A DNA stretch of 64,000 bases from Adenanthera pavonina (lineage: Eukaryota; Streptophyta; Magnoliopsida; Fabales; Fabaceae), in the NCBI GenBank assembly GCA_026686845.1, contig JAIVEN010000014.1, forward strand, positions 27,798,001 to 27,862,000, in the 5' to 3' direction. A program made the translations under genes and the position numbers. Below, piece by piece: positions 1 to 12,239 of this stretch. Every line of letters starts with the position of its first letter. Within the stretch, counting starts at the first letter, position 1. The notes beneath the pieces are model-generated. The model worked only from the letters and a program-made list of their open reading frames with translations, searched no databases and was not told the origin of the DNA.

Positions 1-340
1 ACTCCTATTGGACCTAGGAAACTAGTAAAATAAAACCCTAAAATAAAATAACGAAAATTCATAAGAAAATAATAAAATAATACCTAAGCCCTTATAAACA
101 TGCCAATACATTAATGAAATCACATGTTTGGCACATGACATGTTTATTTACAAAGTGGGCCATCAAAAAGACTACTATTTAACTAATTGGGCTTTATTAA
201 TTAACAAAGTTCAGCCCATAATTAATAAAAACGAAATTAATACTAATTAAACCCAATAATGCTTAAGTCACATGCTATTTTAGTGAAGCACATGATCTTT
301 TAATTAATCTCTTCCATTGGGCTTCTCTTGGGCTTGAATC
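1..340 (-). mobile_element. Family II LTR fragment, truncated by the window edge
   Basis: This stretch aligns by eye with the U3 half of the two 914-bp LTRs of element B2 (about 14853-15180 and 19076-19405). All three share the opening ACTCCTATT..ACCTA, the stretch around CACATGTTTGG.ACATGACATG, and the repeated GCCCATAATTAATAAAAACG. It differs at many more sites than the two B2 LTRs differ from each other, so it is an older copy. Similarity fades near base 340. No internal region is attached inside the window. Confidence 0.75.
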
Positions 341-899
341 TTTCCAAGTGATAAGGCCTCTAACTATGTTCCTGAATTTGTCTAAGCCATCCTCTATCAG
401 GGGGCTGGTGTTATATTTATAGAGAAAATAATTGAATCCTAGCCTTTCATTTTCATTTAATTCAATGGCCTAGATTTGTTCTATGACACAAGCTATGGCA
501 TCATCACTTAATTACCTCTAAAAATCTGATCATATAAATTTGTATAATTATTCTCCATTTTTTATTTGCTGAACACATAGCCAAGGGAAGGAAAATTGGA
601 GTGAAATTCTTCTTCTCACTTGTTCCATCATGTGAAGAGCAAATGAAAATTTTTTGGCCAAAAGTTTTGACCTTTGTGTTGAAACCGTGAGGAAGAGAGG
701 AAAGAAAAAAAATGTAAAAATTACTTGGTGAAATCCTATGTAATTTTACCAAAAAGAAAGGAAAAGGAGAAAATAACTTTCCTATCATCAAATAAAATTT
801 TCACTTGTCTAGATAGATTCTACACATTTTTTTTTTACATAGGATAGGCTTTTCTACATTAATTGGAGCTATTTGTATTTCTCTATGCAGTATAAGTTA
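341..899. other. Unassigned AT-rich sequence
   Basis: I recognise no gene or known element here. A 95-codon open frame on the minus strand (504-791) has no family features and is probably chance. Confidence 0.5.
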
Positions 900-1200
900 T
901 TACTGGGTTTAAGGTTTCTAATTGTCTATTTTATTTGTTAGAAAATATTTACTTATAAAGCCCAAAAACTTTCACTATTTACTTTTGACTTTCGTGGCGC
1001 CACCTATCACTTTATTTTCAAATCAATTTATCTTCCAATCTAGATCTCCCGGTGAAACAAAACTTATATTGTTGGAATTAGCTTGTTGAGAACTTCTACA
1101 TGATAGGTACTTTGCATTTTTTTTACTTAATAGAATTAATTCCAATTAAGGACCAAACTTATAAAATGACAATTTTGTCCTTTATAGCATTTAAACAACA
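900..1200. repeat. Diverged relative of the 10150-10450 segment
   Basis: The run from a TTCACTATTTACTTTTGA-like stretch through ATCTCCC, then TTATATTGTTGGAATT, then TTAATTCCAATTAAGGACC matches 10190-10390 in order, with substitutions. It is probably a second, truncated copy of the gypsy-type LTR proposed at 2383-10519. The match stops near base 1200, shortly before the satellite. Confidence 0.4.
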
Positions 1201-1289
1201 TATCAATTACAATATCTTTTCCGATCTACTTTTTAGCACTATCATGCAAAACACATCATATTATCATGCTTAAAACATAGCCCTAGAAA

Positions 1290-2382
1290 TTTTAATATCA
1301 TAGAGCTCAATCGGATTCCTTTCAACTTCATTTTGACCAAAAGCATTAAGTTTCTAAAATAGCATCAAAAAGCTTCAAACAAGAAAATCCCTTGAAATTT
1401 GCAGCTATGATCAAGCTAATGTGTTCACATAATATTATCACAACAATTAGAGCTTAGTTGGAAGAATTGAGCTCAATTCGATTTCGTTTTGATCTCATTC
1501 TTGCCAAAACCATGAAATTTCTGGAAATGCATCGAAAAGCTTGGAACAAAAAAATCTCACAATTTACGATAATGAGCAAGCAAGTGAGTTCATCCGGTGA
1601 CCTCGCAATAGTTGGAGCCTAGCTGAAAGATTATTGAATTTTGTGTTGACTTAAAACTTTAAATTCCAACAAAATTAGCAACTTTGAGCTAGCTAGTGAG
1701 TTTATTTGACATTCTCATAACAATTCGAAGCTACAAGGAAGAATTGAACTCAATCAAATTCGATTTTGACCACATTTAAACTAGAAGCATAAAGTTTCTT
1801 AAAAGGCATCAAGAACCTTCAAACAAGTAAACCACATGAAATTTGCAACAATGATCTAGCTAATGTGTTCACAACAATTACAAGGTTAGAAGACTTGAGC
1901 TTAATTGGATTATGTTTTAACCTCATTTTGGCCAAGAGCTTGAAGTTTTTGGTGAAGTAATGAAAAGCTTAAAATTTGAAATTCTGAGGAAATTTATGAC
2001 TTTGAGTGACCTGGTGAGATCATTAACATCCTCACAACAATTTGAGCCTACAAGTAATAATTGAGCTCAACAAATTCTTTTTTACTTCATAATAACCAAA
2101 AGCTTCAAACAAGAAAATCTGTTGAAATTTACAACTATGATGGAGATAATGTGTTCACCTGATATCATCATAAAAATTAGATCCTAGTTGGAAGAATTGA
2201 GCTCAATCGGGTATGTTTTGACCTCATTTTTGCCAAAAGCATGAAATTTCTACAAATACATCAAAAAGCTTGGAACCAAAAAATCTCACGAAATTTGTAA
2301 CAATGATCAAGCAAGTGAGTTCATTTGGTGACCTTGCAATAGGTGGATCCCTGTGGAAAGATTGGAGCTAAATCAGATTCCA
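1290..2382. repeat. Satellite block 1, period about 165 bp
   Basis: A tandem repeat marked by GAGCTCAAT-like words at 1303, 1469, 1746 (GAACTCAA), 1897, 2063, 2199 and 2364. Full steps are 165-166 bases; 136- and 151-base steps are units with deletions. A consensus unit reads in order: GAGCTCAATCGGATTC, TTTTGACCTCATTTTGGCC, AAAAGCTTCAAACAAGAAAAT, AATTTGCAACTATGATC, GTTCACCTGATATCATCAC. The nucleosome-like length is typical of plant satellites. The array resumes at 10520, so whatever lies between was inserted into it. Confidence 0.85.
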
Positions 2383-3886
2383 TGTTTGCAACACCTTACT
2401 TTTAAACACATTTTTCATGAATTAAACTCATTTTAAGTCTAATTATACTTGATCCTAAGCTTGGATCACATAAGAATGAAAATCAGAATTTTTAAAACTT
2501 TCGGTTACTGTTCGTATGGTAGTTTCCACTTTACCTACTGAATTTTAAAAATTCTTAACTAATTATACAAAAATCATTTCATAGTGACTCAAATTTATAA
2601 CAATAGATAAAAACCTTATATACATGGAAAAAATATGAAACATAGCATTATCTTGACCAATTTATGCAATTTATTTCTCAAACATTTACTGTATATTTAG
2701 TCATTTTATCTTCCTCAGGATTTTGTCCTTATATTTAAAAATTCATATCTCACTTTACCCTGAGTCAAATTATACATTCTTTATGTCATATGAAATCTCT
2801 GTGAGTCTACTTTCTAGAAATGTTTTTCTTATACATTTATTCAACTTGCACAGGACATGGTGTTAACTTAAATCATAAAGGGTTAGAATTCCACTTTTAC
2901 TAGAACAGTTTTGGGAAAACCTCCATATCTCCTATCATATAGCTCCAATTACCTCCAAATTAGTGGCCTATGAAACTTAAACATAGATCTTTCCATAAAT
3001 ATAGACCACTGAATTTTTGGGGCTCTGCACAATTTATATCATCTTTTTTATTTTTTAGTACCTAAGTTTCAATTTCCAATTTTTCCAATCTTTCTCTGCT
3101 CTGAACGCTAATTTTGAAAAATCACTGTAATTCATACATTTATCCAATTTAAATGTTCTTTAGCTCTATGAAAAGTTTGTTCTGTCTAGTTTAAGAACAT
3201 GTATAACACTTATATAGAATGCTCTATTTCAAATAGAGTTCCCTTGTATAAATCAATACTCATCATCTCAAACAAACTTATGCCATAGCTTACATAATAA
3301 GCTTCACAACACATTTACATTGACATTTATTGCTCCAATTTCATGCATAATATCATAGAGGACTTAAAAGAATATATTCAGGGCATCATACAGGATTTAC
3401 CTCTTTCATACAAACTTATACAAATTCCCAAAACATAACATTAAGACTTGCATAATAATATTATTCATCATTCTCTTCCTCTTTTTCCTTTAGCTCTTCT
3501 TGGGTTCCTTGCATTGATTGACCCTAAACATGGTAAGCATTTGGAAGGGATGAGATTCAAAGAATCTCAATAGTTACTACTAATCAAGCAAATATATCAT
3601 CATATAATGTAAGCACACTTCATCAAGTCATCATTCAAACATTTAGAATCATTTATCCTTAAACATTTATAGAAAATTGGACAAAGTTTTCCCTTACATT
3701 TTGGACATCCCGTGGTCATAAAACCCCTCAAATAACTCAGCCAATATCAAAAAATCATCACATAACATCATTGCAAACATTTGGTATAACATTAAAACCA
3801 TTGCAACTATATAACCATATAATGATAGATTAGATTAGTAAACTACCTTCTTGCTTTCCAATGTTCTCCAAACTTTGTGGACACTT

Positions 3887-4706
3887 TGATGGGAGACACG
3901 TTAGAAACCTGTCCTAAGAGCCTCATCTGAGTTAAGGATCATGCAACTCAAGGAAACATAAATTGAGCACAAGAACAATGAAGAACAATAATAAACAAAA
4001 AACTAAAGAAAATAGACACGATAAAATAAGAAGACTGAATAAAATGTTAGTCCAAAGAAGTAGACTCCAAGAGAACTCGTCTCTTGAATCCTAACTTCGG
4101 GACGCCACAAGGATCACCACTCCTTGATAAGTCCTCATTCTTTATGGGACTCAAGAATAAGCAAGAAAGAACTCACTAAACAATAACAAAGTTGCTGAAA
4201 AGAAATTCATTCATTCATGTTGTGTAGAAAACCTTACAAAGTGGTGCCTATTTATAGATGGAAAAAGGCTACCCTAGGAATAATTAGCATTAAATATTCC
4301 TAAAAGGTGACACCTCATTATACAATGAATATGGATACAAGGTGCTGAATTAATTCTCCAAAGATGGCTCCTATAACCTTTTTTCAAATTAGGAAACAAA
4401 CTTAAAGAGAAATCAGCAAAAAATAGCCTAATTTAAATAGGAAACTTTTGACCTAAATATTAATCATATAAAAACGTCACTTTTAATGGTCACATGAGAA
4501 GCACACATTATCTTCAAGTTATATCTTCCAAATGGGCTTCTTTTGGGCTTGGACCAATAGCTTATATGATTGGAAGCATTTTCCATACTTTCTAGCTCTT
4601 TTTTAAGGCTACAGCTTGATTCAAATAGTTGGGCTTCATACTCTTTCCAAGCTCATTACCATGTCCAAGGACTCCAAATGCTTCATGCCTCAATTGTACT
4701 CTATCA
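3887..4706 (-). repeat. Element A 3' LTR (820 bp)
   Basis: Begins TGATGGGAGACACG and ends CTCTATCA on the plus strand. Next to it, at 4707-4720, is the purine tract complement TTCCCTCCTTCCTC. It keeps an 18-base stretch near 4664 that the partner LTR has lost between CCAAG repeats. Confidence 0.92.
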
Positions 4707-6849
4707 TTCCCTCCTTCCTCGAAATGATTCGTCGTTGAATCTCCATAATCTATATGGAAAGAAAGTGAACGATTAAAAACAACAAATAAAAAATAAGGAG
4801 TATACTTACTTTTCAAGCCTAATTGATGCCTCTTCTCTTCAACCCCTGCTTGAGCTTGTGGCGTAATAATGACTCTTGACCACAAATTCATCCCTTTTAA
4901 AGTTTCATCTTTACAATCTTGCATTCCAAACCAATCTCCGGGATCAAAAACCTTGTAATAACAATTAGTTTGAATTGCATATGACTTGTTGTCATGCATT
5001 TGTAGATAAGAACTGGATTTTCCCTCCATAATGTCTACAATAATAACTTGCAACAAAGAACTAGAGGCAAATTTGACACAACAAGACTCAAACAACTACG
5101 ATTACAAGAGTAAACATATGGGATGAAAGCTGGGCAGATTTTTACATTACTTGCTAGGTTCAAAACTTGGAAAGATTTGACACCTATGGATAATGCACAT
5201 TGACAAGACAAGGATGGAACATGGCTTACAAGAGGAATACATATGGATGAAAACAAAGAATCACAAAGTTGGATGGAATAAGAAGAGAATGTGTTACTAG
5301 ATAGAAAATGGAACACACAAGATTCATGAAAATGAGATGGAAGAAACTAATACTTCTCCAAAAACACAAATGACTTATGAGACACACAAGAGGCAAAAAG
5401 CATGAAATGAGTAAAGACTACTTCATAGATGAATTGACAATGCAGAACACTCTGATGAAAATGAAATGAAGTGACATAGATGAATAAATTAGAGAAAGAA
5501 GACAGTAAATGATCTAATTGACTCTTTTTTCGCATTTGACTCAAGAGGAATTGATAACTCATAACACAAGGATGGAATAAACAAATTATAAAATTAGAGA
5601 CAAAGTAAGAAGGATGGAGAAGATGAAAAGAAGGAACATATGGAAGATATGAAAGAAGGAGTTGAAAAGAAACTACCTTAAACTCTCCTTTACTCAAATA
5701 ACTCACAATTGCTTTTGCCTCATTATTCTCATTTTTTCTCAAACTCTCTTTTTCTTTTCTCTTTTCTCTCTTTTTCTTTCTCTTTTTCATTCTTCTCCCA
5801 AGTTTCTTTTCACTCATTTGTTTTCCTCTTTTTTCGTTTTTCTGCACTCTTTCTTTTCTCACTTGTTTTTCACTGTTATTTTTACCACTCATATTCTTCT
5901 CACTTTTATTTTTCCTTTCAAGCTCACTTTTGATTTTCTTCTGATTTTCATAGAATTGAATACGTGTTTCACGGGTTTTCCTTACTTCAAAAGAACAACT
6001 ATCATCAAATAACCATGGATGCCCAAACACCATATCAACATACCCCACTTCATCACACACATGAGAACTAATTTCTAATGGCTTAACAATGTGAGTACCA
6101 CTAGAAACAAGCACACCAATATCAACAATATTCTCTATCACCTTACTAGTAGTAACATCTAGAATAGTTGTCTCCACTAATGGTGGCAAATGATCATGAT
6201 CAATCCCATCAAGAAGATCATCAACATTTTCCTCCTTAAGATCCTCAAGAACATCATACTCTAATTCATAAGAAATATTATCAACACAAGGATTTTGAGA
6301 ATTAGAGGTACCTTCAAGAGTAGTTGATTCTCTTGGTTCAACAACCATTGTAGATGTTGAGGATGATATCTCCTCCATTGGATCTTTTTGCTCAAATGAA
6401 AATCACTAGAACTTGGAACTGAAATTTGTACCTTAGAAGTTTGCTCCTTTCTATGAGTTGGAAGATACTCATAGAAGTAGTGGTTTGGTGCATACTTTTG
6501 CTTCAAAATGAGTTTCATGCTATTCCAAGTATCACACTGTTTCTCTTCACGAAGGTGCTTTCTTTCAAATCGTTCCCACCAAACTTTGGCTTTTCCTTCT
6601 AAGTGAAGAGTAGCTAATTTCACTTTCTCAGACTCGGAGTACTGACAGTCTTCAAACTATTGTTCAATTCTTCTTTCCCACTCCAAGTACATATTAGGAT
6701 CATTCTCTCCACAGAATTTTGGGATGTTCAATTTAACATCCTTTTTGCATGAAGGAACTTGCATGCTATCCAATTTCACATTCAATTTCTGGATTTGATC
6801 ATTAAAAGCTCTCATTAAAACTTTAAGATCAAGTTCATCATCGGCTATG
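4592..6849 (-). pseudogene. Element A gag-like protein, broken
   Basis: This is the decayed counterpart of G's 776-residue protein. The N-terminal part (6849-6400) matches the retrotransposon gag region, including HLEGKAKVWWERF and MKLILKQKYAP. Three lesions are visible: the start codon near 6849 is ATA; a TGG has become TAG in the EQ.FEDC segment near 6660; and a base is missing near 6393 (CTCAAATG against CTCCAAATG in G), which shifts the frame. The long open part (6378-5347) holds the FGHPWLFDD motif and the Lys/Arg block. The C-terminal piece (5095-4592) holds the GDWFGMQ and DYGDS..FEEGGND motifs and ends inside the 3' LTR. Confidence 0.88.
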
Positions 6850-7901
6850 CTTAAAACCTAAAATGTTAGTGAATAGGAGACAAAGAAAGGACCTTGAACA
6901 ATCTCTCACGTGTTTCACTCAACAATGATGCAAATTCACTCGTGTTTTGCACACTAATGATATAATTACACTCTTGCCTTTTACCACTCACTCTTGCTTC
7001 CTATGAGAGTGCAAAATTGAATTTGAACTTGAAATCAAGAAGTAATGTTTTAAGTGCCAATCTCAAAGTCAAAGATCCAAAATTCAAATTCTCAAAAGAG
7101 TTTAAAAAAGATGGTGACCAAAAAACAAAGATGGATTTTTTTTGTTTTCAGCAAAAGAAGCGAATTTCTAGCCAAGAAAAGAAAGAAAGTACTGGAAATT
7201 TAGACAGCAAAGAATACTAAACAACAAGAGGAAGGATGTGGCACATTATACAATAAAGGAAGAAAATGGTGTTAAAACAAAGGACAACAACAAATAAGGG
7301 AAATAAAGCTGAAAGAATTTAGACAGAATTTACTAGAAGAGTATAATTCTGAAGAGGAAATAAATATAGAATCTTACCACTTCAAATGGGAGATTGTGCA
7401 TGAATGCTCAAAGATCAATTCTCTTTTCCTTCAAAGATTTGATTGAAATCAGAAAAAGGGCTATTAAATTATATAGTATCAATGCCCAATTACCAAAAGG
7501 GAAACTTGCAATTCAAAAGTATCAACAATTAGGATCGCTTGATTGAAGGAACTCAATTTTGGGAATAAACAAGATCTCCTCAATTTGCCTTTAGCAACAT
7601 CAATTTTTTTTTGTTTCTCTTTTCTTTTTGTACTTTTTTTTCATTTACAATCAATCAATTCTTTTTTTAAGGAAAATCTGGACAAATATCTCAATTTGGA
7701 CAGCAAGCATAATTTCCGGGGGAAGGGGAATCTGGACAGTAAGAAATGGATGAACAATGATGAACAATATGAATGAACAGGGATGAGTGTATGGATAAAT
7801 AGTGACGAACAGGGACTAATGAACAATGAAATGAACAGTCGCGATTTTCTGGACAACAAGGAAGAATGGGATAAAAACAAAGAGAAATGAAGCAAAACAA
7901 A
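6850..7901 (-). other. Element A leader, primer site deleted
   Basis: The non-coding leader between 5' LTR and gag. It aligns with the leaders of G (57562-58635), D and B1. Short repeated words on the plus strand (ATGAACA, GAACAGGG, GAACAGT) cluster at 7745-7845. The conserved CCTTGATTTGCAAG and primer-site segment seen in B1 and B2 is absent. The sequence jumps from GAAGCAAAAC straight to GACACATTAGG of the LTR. Confidence 0.75.
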
Positions 7902-8695
7902 GACACATTAGGAACCCGTCCTAAGAGCCTTGTTTGAGCTAAGGATCATGCAACTCAAGGAAATATGAATTGAGCACAAGAACAATGAAGAACAACAATG
8001 AACAAAAAACTAAAGAAAATAGACACAATGAAATAAGAAGACAAAACAAAATGTTGGTGGAAGGAAGTAGACTCCAAGAGAACCCGTCTTTTGAATCCTA
8101 ACTTTGGGACGCCACAAGGATCACCACTCCTTAATAAGTCCTCGTTCTTTCTGGCACTCAAGGATAAGCAAGAAAGAACTCACTGAACAACAACAAAGTT
8201 GTTGAAAAGAAATTCATTCATTCATGTTGTGTAGAAAACCTTACAAAGTGGTGCCTATTTATAGATGGAAAAAGGCTACCCTAGGAATAATAAGCATTAA
8301 ATATTCCTAAAAGGTGATACCTCATTATACAATGAATCTAGACACAAGGTGCTGAATTAATTCTCCAAAGATGGCTCCTATAACCTTTTTCCAAATTAGG
8401 AAACAAACTTAAAGAGAAATCAGCAAAAAATAGCCTAATTTAAATAGGAAACTTTTGACCTAAATATTAATCATATAAAAACGTCACTTTTAATGGTCAC
8501 ATGAGAAGCACACATTGTCTTCAAGTTATATCTTCCAAATGGGTTTCTTTTGGGCTTGGACCATTAGCTTATATGATTGGAAGCATTTTCCATACTTTCT
8601 AGCTTTTTTTTAAGGCTGCAGCTTGATTCAAATAGTTGGGCTTCATACTCTTTCCAAGGACTCCAAATGTTTAATGCCTCAATTGTACTCTGTCA
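7902..8695 (-). repeat. Element A 5' LTR (794 bp, end clipped)
   Basis: Pairs with 3887-4706 but lacks its first bases (TGATGGGA) and an 18-base stretch near 8658. The TATA-like box reads TATTTATA on the plus strand at 8256-8263 (TATAAATA in element orientation). The outer end is TCTGTCA followed by CACTT. Confidence 0.9.
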
Positions 8696-10490
8696 CACTT
8701 CCATTGATCTTAAAATGCTTCTTGGAACCCTATTACGTCATAAAATGATACCATGAGCCATTGATTCGTTAGGCTCATTCACAAAGTGGCATATTGAACT
8801 AAAAATTCCATTTTATTTTCCCTTGAGCTTTTCTTGTACAACATACTTGAATCTACCTATTTTGGACCCAAGGAATCCATTTTTGGGGTCAAAATCATGA
8901 AATTTCCTTTCCTTTTCAAACCGTAAATAGGAAAAAAATTTCAGAAATTTGTAGAAAAATATCTAGCCGATTAATTTGCAATCTAATGTCATATTCTTGC
9001 ATCTTGAAGCATTTCTATGGTTTAGTTTCTTCATGACTCCATTTTCTCTTTCTACTCTCTCTTTAGACAAAAAATTTCAGAGATAAAATAGAGAGGAATA
9101 CTCTATGAAACACTATCTTACTTAAGTAAATGCAAGATAATCACCAAAGGAACTTACCTTGAGAATTTGGGATCAAACTTGTGACTTTTCCTTCTCTCTT
9201 TTGCTCTCTCTCCTTCACACCTTCTTTCTCCTTTTCTTCTCTAGTTGTGCGTCGTGCAAAACCCTTTAACTAAGATGATTAAGTGCTAACAATCATAAAA
9301 GCAACTTTAATTAATTAAATCTTTGACTTTGATTACTTTTTGGCAAATAAAGCTTTTATAAAAATTCCCTTTGTGTCCCAATGAGCTGCAGCACGCCATG
9401 TGTCTTATTCTTGGCCAAAAATTGCTTGAATAATTTTTATGGACCAAAATGCCCTTTATCGATTAAATTTACTCATATCGATTAAGTATTTTTGCCAAAA
9501 TTATCATTAAATTGGTATAGGATTATCTAACAATTACTTTTGATACAAAATCATTATTTAGACCCAAAATATATTTTATTAAGGTTCAATCATTGTTCTT
9601 GAATTAGTACTGCCTTTTCCTGCAGTCTGAATGACCTTTATCGGGTAAAATATTAATATTAAATCCTAATTACCGAATAAATATTATTTTGACCTTAATA
9701 AATTTCATAATATATTTCATTGGGTCTAACTCATTGAAAGCTTCATTTTGACTAAAATTTTTCATATTTACAAAAATACCCTTGACCCGGGGCTAATTTA
9801 TAATTCTTGAAACTTTCAAGTCATTAGGTGTAATTTTTCCCAAACTTCCTTCTCCTTCCCCTTCCACGTTGAAGACGTTCTTAAAGGGATAAATTATAAA
9901 GATTCTTGATTCTTGGGGCCCAAATATAATTTTCTCACTTTTTTATTTAACTAGAAAAAATGATCCATTTGCTCTTCTTCACACTTAATGGTATCTCTCC
10001 TTTTTTTCCAATTCCTTTTGCATTTTACGATGTCAACTTTTTCATTTTTGGGCCTTCAATTCATTATTCACATTTCACTTCTAATATGGGAAATGACTAT
10101 TTTGCCCTTAAGCCGAGTCAAAAATATAATTATCCATTCTTTCGGGCACTTTCTTGTAATTTCACCTAAAGACTAATTTTTTATTCCTTCCTTTTTACTA
10201 TTCACAATAACTTTGAAATTGATCTATCTCCCAACCTGAACCTTCCGGGAATGCAATACTTATACTGTTACGCTCAACTTGGAGCGAGCTTTCATTCAAG
10301 TGATATATTGCATATTTTCCGGGGTAAGTTCTGGAATTAATTTCTGCTAAGGATTTTATGAAAAATTAATTCTAATTAAAGACCGAACATAACTTTTTCA
10401 GAAAATTAGATGAGCAATTAATTCCTTCTAAAATCCAATTATATATAGCCTTTTTATCTCGCATTATTTCTCATCTTTTATTTATTTTAT

Positions 10491-10516
10491 AATATCCCAT
10501 AAAAAATAGGGATATT
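10491..10516. other. Perfect 8-bp inverted repeat near a putative LTR end
   Basis: AATATCCC and GGGATATT flank a ten-base A-rich loop, three bases from the proposed LTR terminus at 10519. It could be a terminal hairpin or a chance echo of the TGTAATATCCC terminus. Confidence 0.6.
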
Positions 10517-10519
10517 ACA

Positions 10520-11206
10520 ATGTTCACCTCATTTTGGCTATAAACATGAAGTTTCTGATGAAGCCTTGAAAAGCCTAAAACTCAAAATTCCAACAAAATT
10601 TGAAACTTTGAGCCAATTAGTGAGTTCATTTGACATTCTCATAACAATTCGAACCTGTAAGGAAGAATTGAGCTCAATTAGATTCCATTTTGACCGCATT
10701 TAAACTAGAAGCATAAAGTTTCTTAAAAGGCATCAAAACCTTCAAACAAGAAAATTGCATGAAATTTGCAACTATGATCTAGCTAATGTGTTCACCTGAT
10801 GCATCACAACAATTATACCCTAGTTGGAAGAGTTGAGCTTTATCAGATTCTGTTTTAACCTCATTTTGGCCAAAATACTGAAGTTTCTGATGAAGCATCG
10901 AAAAGCTTAAAACTTGAAATTCCCAGGAAATTTATGACTTTGAGTGAGCTGGTGAGATCATTTAACATCCTCACAACAATTTGAGCCTACAAGCAAGAAT
11001 TTAGCTCAATGGATTATTTTTGACTTCATAATGACCAAAAGCATTAAGTTTCTGAAAAGGCATCAAAAAGCTTTAAACAAGAAAATCCCTTGAAATTTGC
11101 AACTATGATCGAGCTAATTTGTTCACCTAATATCATCACAACCATTAGAGCCTAGTCAAAGGAATTGAGTTTAATCAAGTTTCATTTTGATCTCATTTTT
11201 GCCAAA
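10520..11206. repeat. Satellite block 2, period about 165 bp
   Basis: Continues the satellite of 1290-2382. Marker words lie near 10670, 10834, 11002 and 11166, steps of 164, 168 and 164 bases. It is cut at 11206 by an LTR starting TGATAGAATACG. Confidence 0.85.
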
Positions 11207-11917
11207 TGATAGAATACGAGCTAGGTTTGATCAAGAGGAGGAGTTTGAATGAAATATTCAAGAGTGTAGAGTACATAGAAAGCATGAACAAGTGGCTAGA
11301 CAAGGAACATGTATGAAACAAGAATGATCCTTTGCAAGAAATGGGTGGGCTTATGACAAGAGTAAGGACTAAGGCAATGAAGCAAGCCTTCAATGGATTG
11401 ATTCAAAAATTAATTGAACAAGAGACTATCTACTTAGTTCAATTTTCAGCCCACAAAGCTTCAAGAGGCGTGTTCTTCATGGCTAGTATGCTAAAAATTG
11501 ATCCAAGCTCAACAAGTAAGGCCCAAATAGAGGAACTCAGTTAAAGGAGCATGTATCAAGCTTGTGACCATTTAAGTAATATTCTTTTATTAAATAAATT
11601 AGCAATTTTTGCTTTTTATTATGTTAATTAAAAAATAAGGCCTTTTCACCATTAGTTTCCTATTTTGAATTTATTTGTGGGGATTTTATTCAGATTTACT
11701 TTATTTCCCATTTTCTTTAGGAGTAGTGGCACCATCTTTTAGGATTGTTTAGAATCAATTATTTTCTATTATATCACAAAAGAAGGTGCCTTTTTCAGTT
11801 ATGAATATTCTAGAACTAAGTATAGGGTTTCTTTTTTCTTCTTTTCTATATAAATAAGGCATTATGTAGCAAGAATTATTCAGATGAATGAACAATATGA
11901 ATTTCTCTTAATTTTAA
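11207..11917 (+). mobile_element. Truncated LTR with gypsy pol C-terminal coding, family I-b
   Basis: Starts TGATAGAATACGAG, the family I LTR start, directly against satellite DNA with no internal region. It encodes (about 11332-11450) a GGLMTRVRTKAMKQAFNGLIQ segment. That is the conserved xxPMTRARAKxxKEALxxLI tail typical of plant Ty3/gypsy polyproteins. A TATA-like box (CTATATAAATAAGG) lies near 11850. It breaks off around 11917 into a family II LTR fragment of the opposite strand, so it is the 5' part of a broken or solo LTR. Confidence 0.7.
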
Positions 11918-12239
11918 TGAAGCACATGATATTTTAAGTAACCTCCTTTAATAAACTCCCCTTGGGCTTGGATCTAAAACTTGTATTATTGAGTTTATGA
12001 TTACACCTTCAAGCTCCTTTTGGGCTATAACTTTAATTAAGTGAATGTGCTCTAATCCATAGAGCTCTTGGATCACTTTAATGCTTCGGGTCCTTGCTCT
12101 TGACTTTGGCCCACCAAAACCTTGCAATGGATCTTCATCTCTCTAGGCTTGGGCTTTATGTTTAGTACTTTGATCAAGTCTTCCAAGCTCTCCATGCTTT
12201 TTCCCAAACTCTTGCAAATCACGCATAACCCTTATTCTT
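11918..12239 (-). mobile_element. Family II LTR fragment (outer part)
   Basis: Matches 15117-15305 of the B2 LTR, with an insertion in the middle. Shared runs are AAGCACATGATATTTTAAGTAACC, GGGCTTTAT.TT.AG.AC and TTGATCAAGTCTTCCAAG. It ends in a damaged form of CCCTTATTCTATCA and runs straight into the middle of a family I gag gene, so the gag C-terminus and purine tract are missing. Confidence 0.7.

Larger units (their letters stand above)
3887..8695 (-). mobile_element. Element A: non-autonomous LTR retrotransposon, family I
   Basis: A complete but decayed element on the minus strand. Perfect 5-bp target duplication CACTT lies at 3882-3886 and 8696-8700. In element orientation the order is 5' LTR (8695-7902), leader with ACTGTTCATC-like motifs, gag-like frame (6849-4592), purine tract GAGGAAGGAGGGAA (complement of 4707-4720) and 3' LTR (4706-3887). 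There is no pol. The primer site and the last few bases of the 5' LTR have been deleted, so it cannot be copied by reverse transcription. Gag carries a lost start codon, an in-frame stop and a frameshift. It sits inside the putative gypsy LTR. Confidence 0.93.
2383..10519 (-). mobile_element. Candidate gypsy-type solo LTR, split by element A
   Basis: This block interrupts one satellite array. On the minus strand it opens TGTAATATCCC, a common start of plant Ty3/gypsy LTRs, and it closes ..GCAAACA, giving TG..CA ends. With element A (3887-8695 plus one target copy) removed it is about 3.3 kb, which fits the long LTRs of some gypsy lineages. I find no coding domains, so it would be a solo LTR. 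The expected 5-bp duplication is not visible (left TTCCA, right ATGTT), so the boundaries or the single-insertion model may be wrong. Confidence 0.4.

Noticed and set aside
1290..2382. CRISPR-like repeated array
   Set aside because: Repeat unit is 165 bp with no short repeat-spacer pattern; the genome is plant-like. It is a satellite.
5662..6012. Open frames of Phe/Ser-rich protein on the plus strand (also 5709-5933, 29519-29769, 59552-59776)
   Set aside because: They are antisense shadows of the Lys/Arg-rich block of the gag-like genes: AAG/AGA-rich codons read backwards give CTT/TCT.
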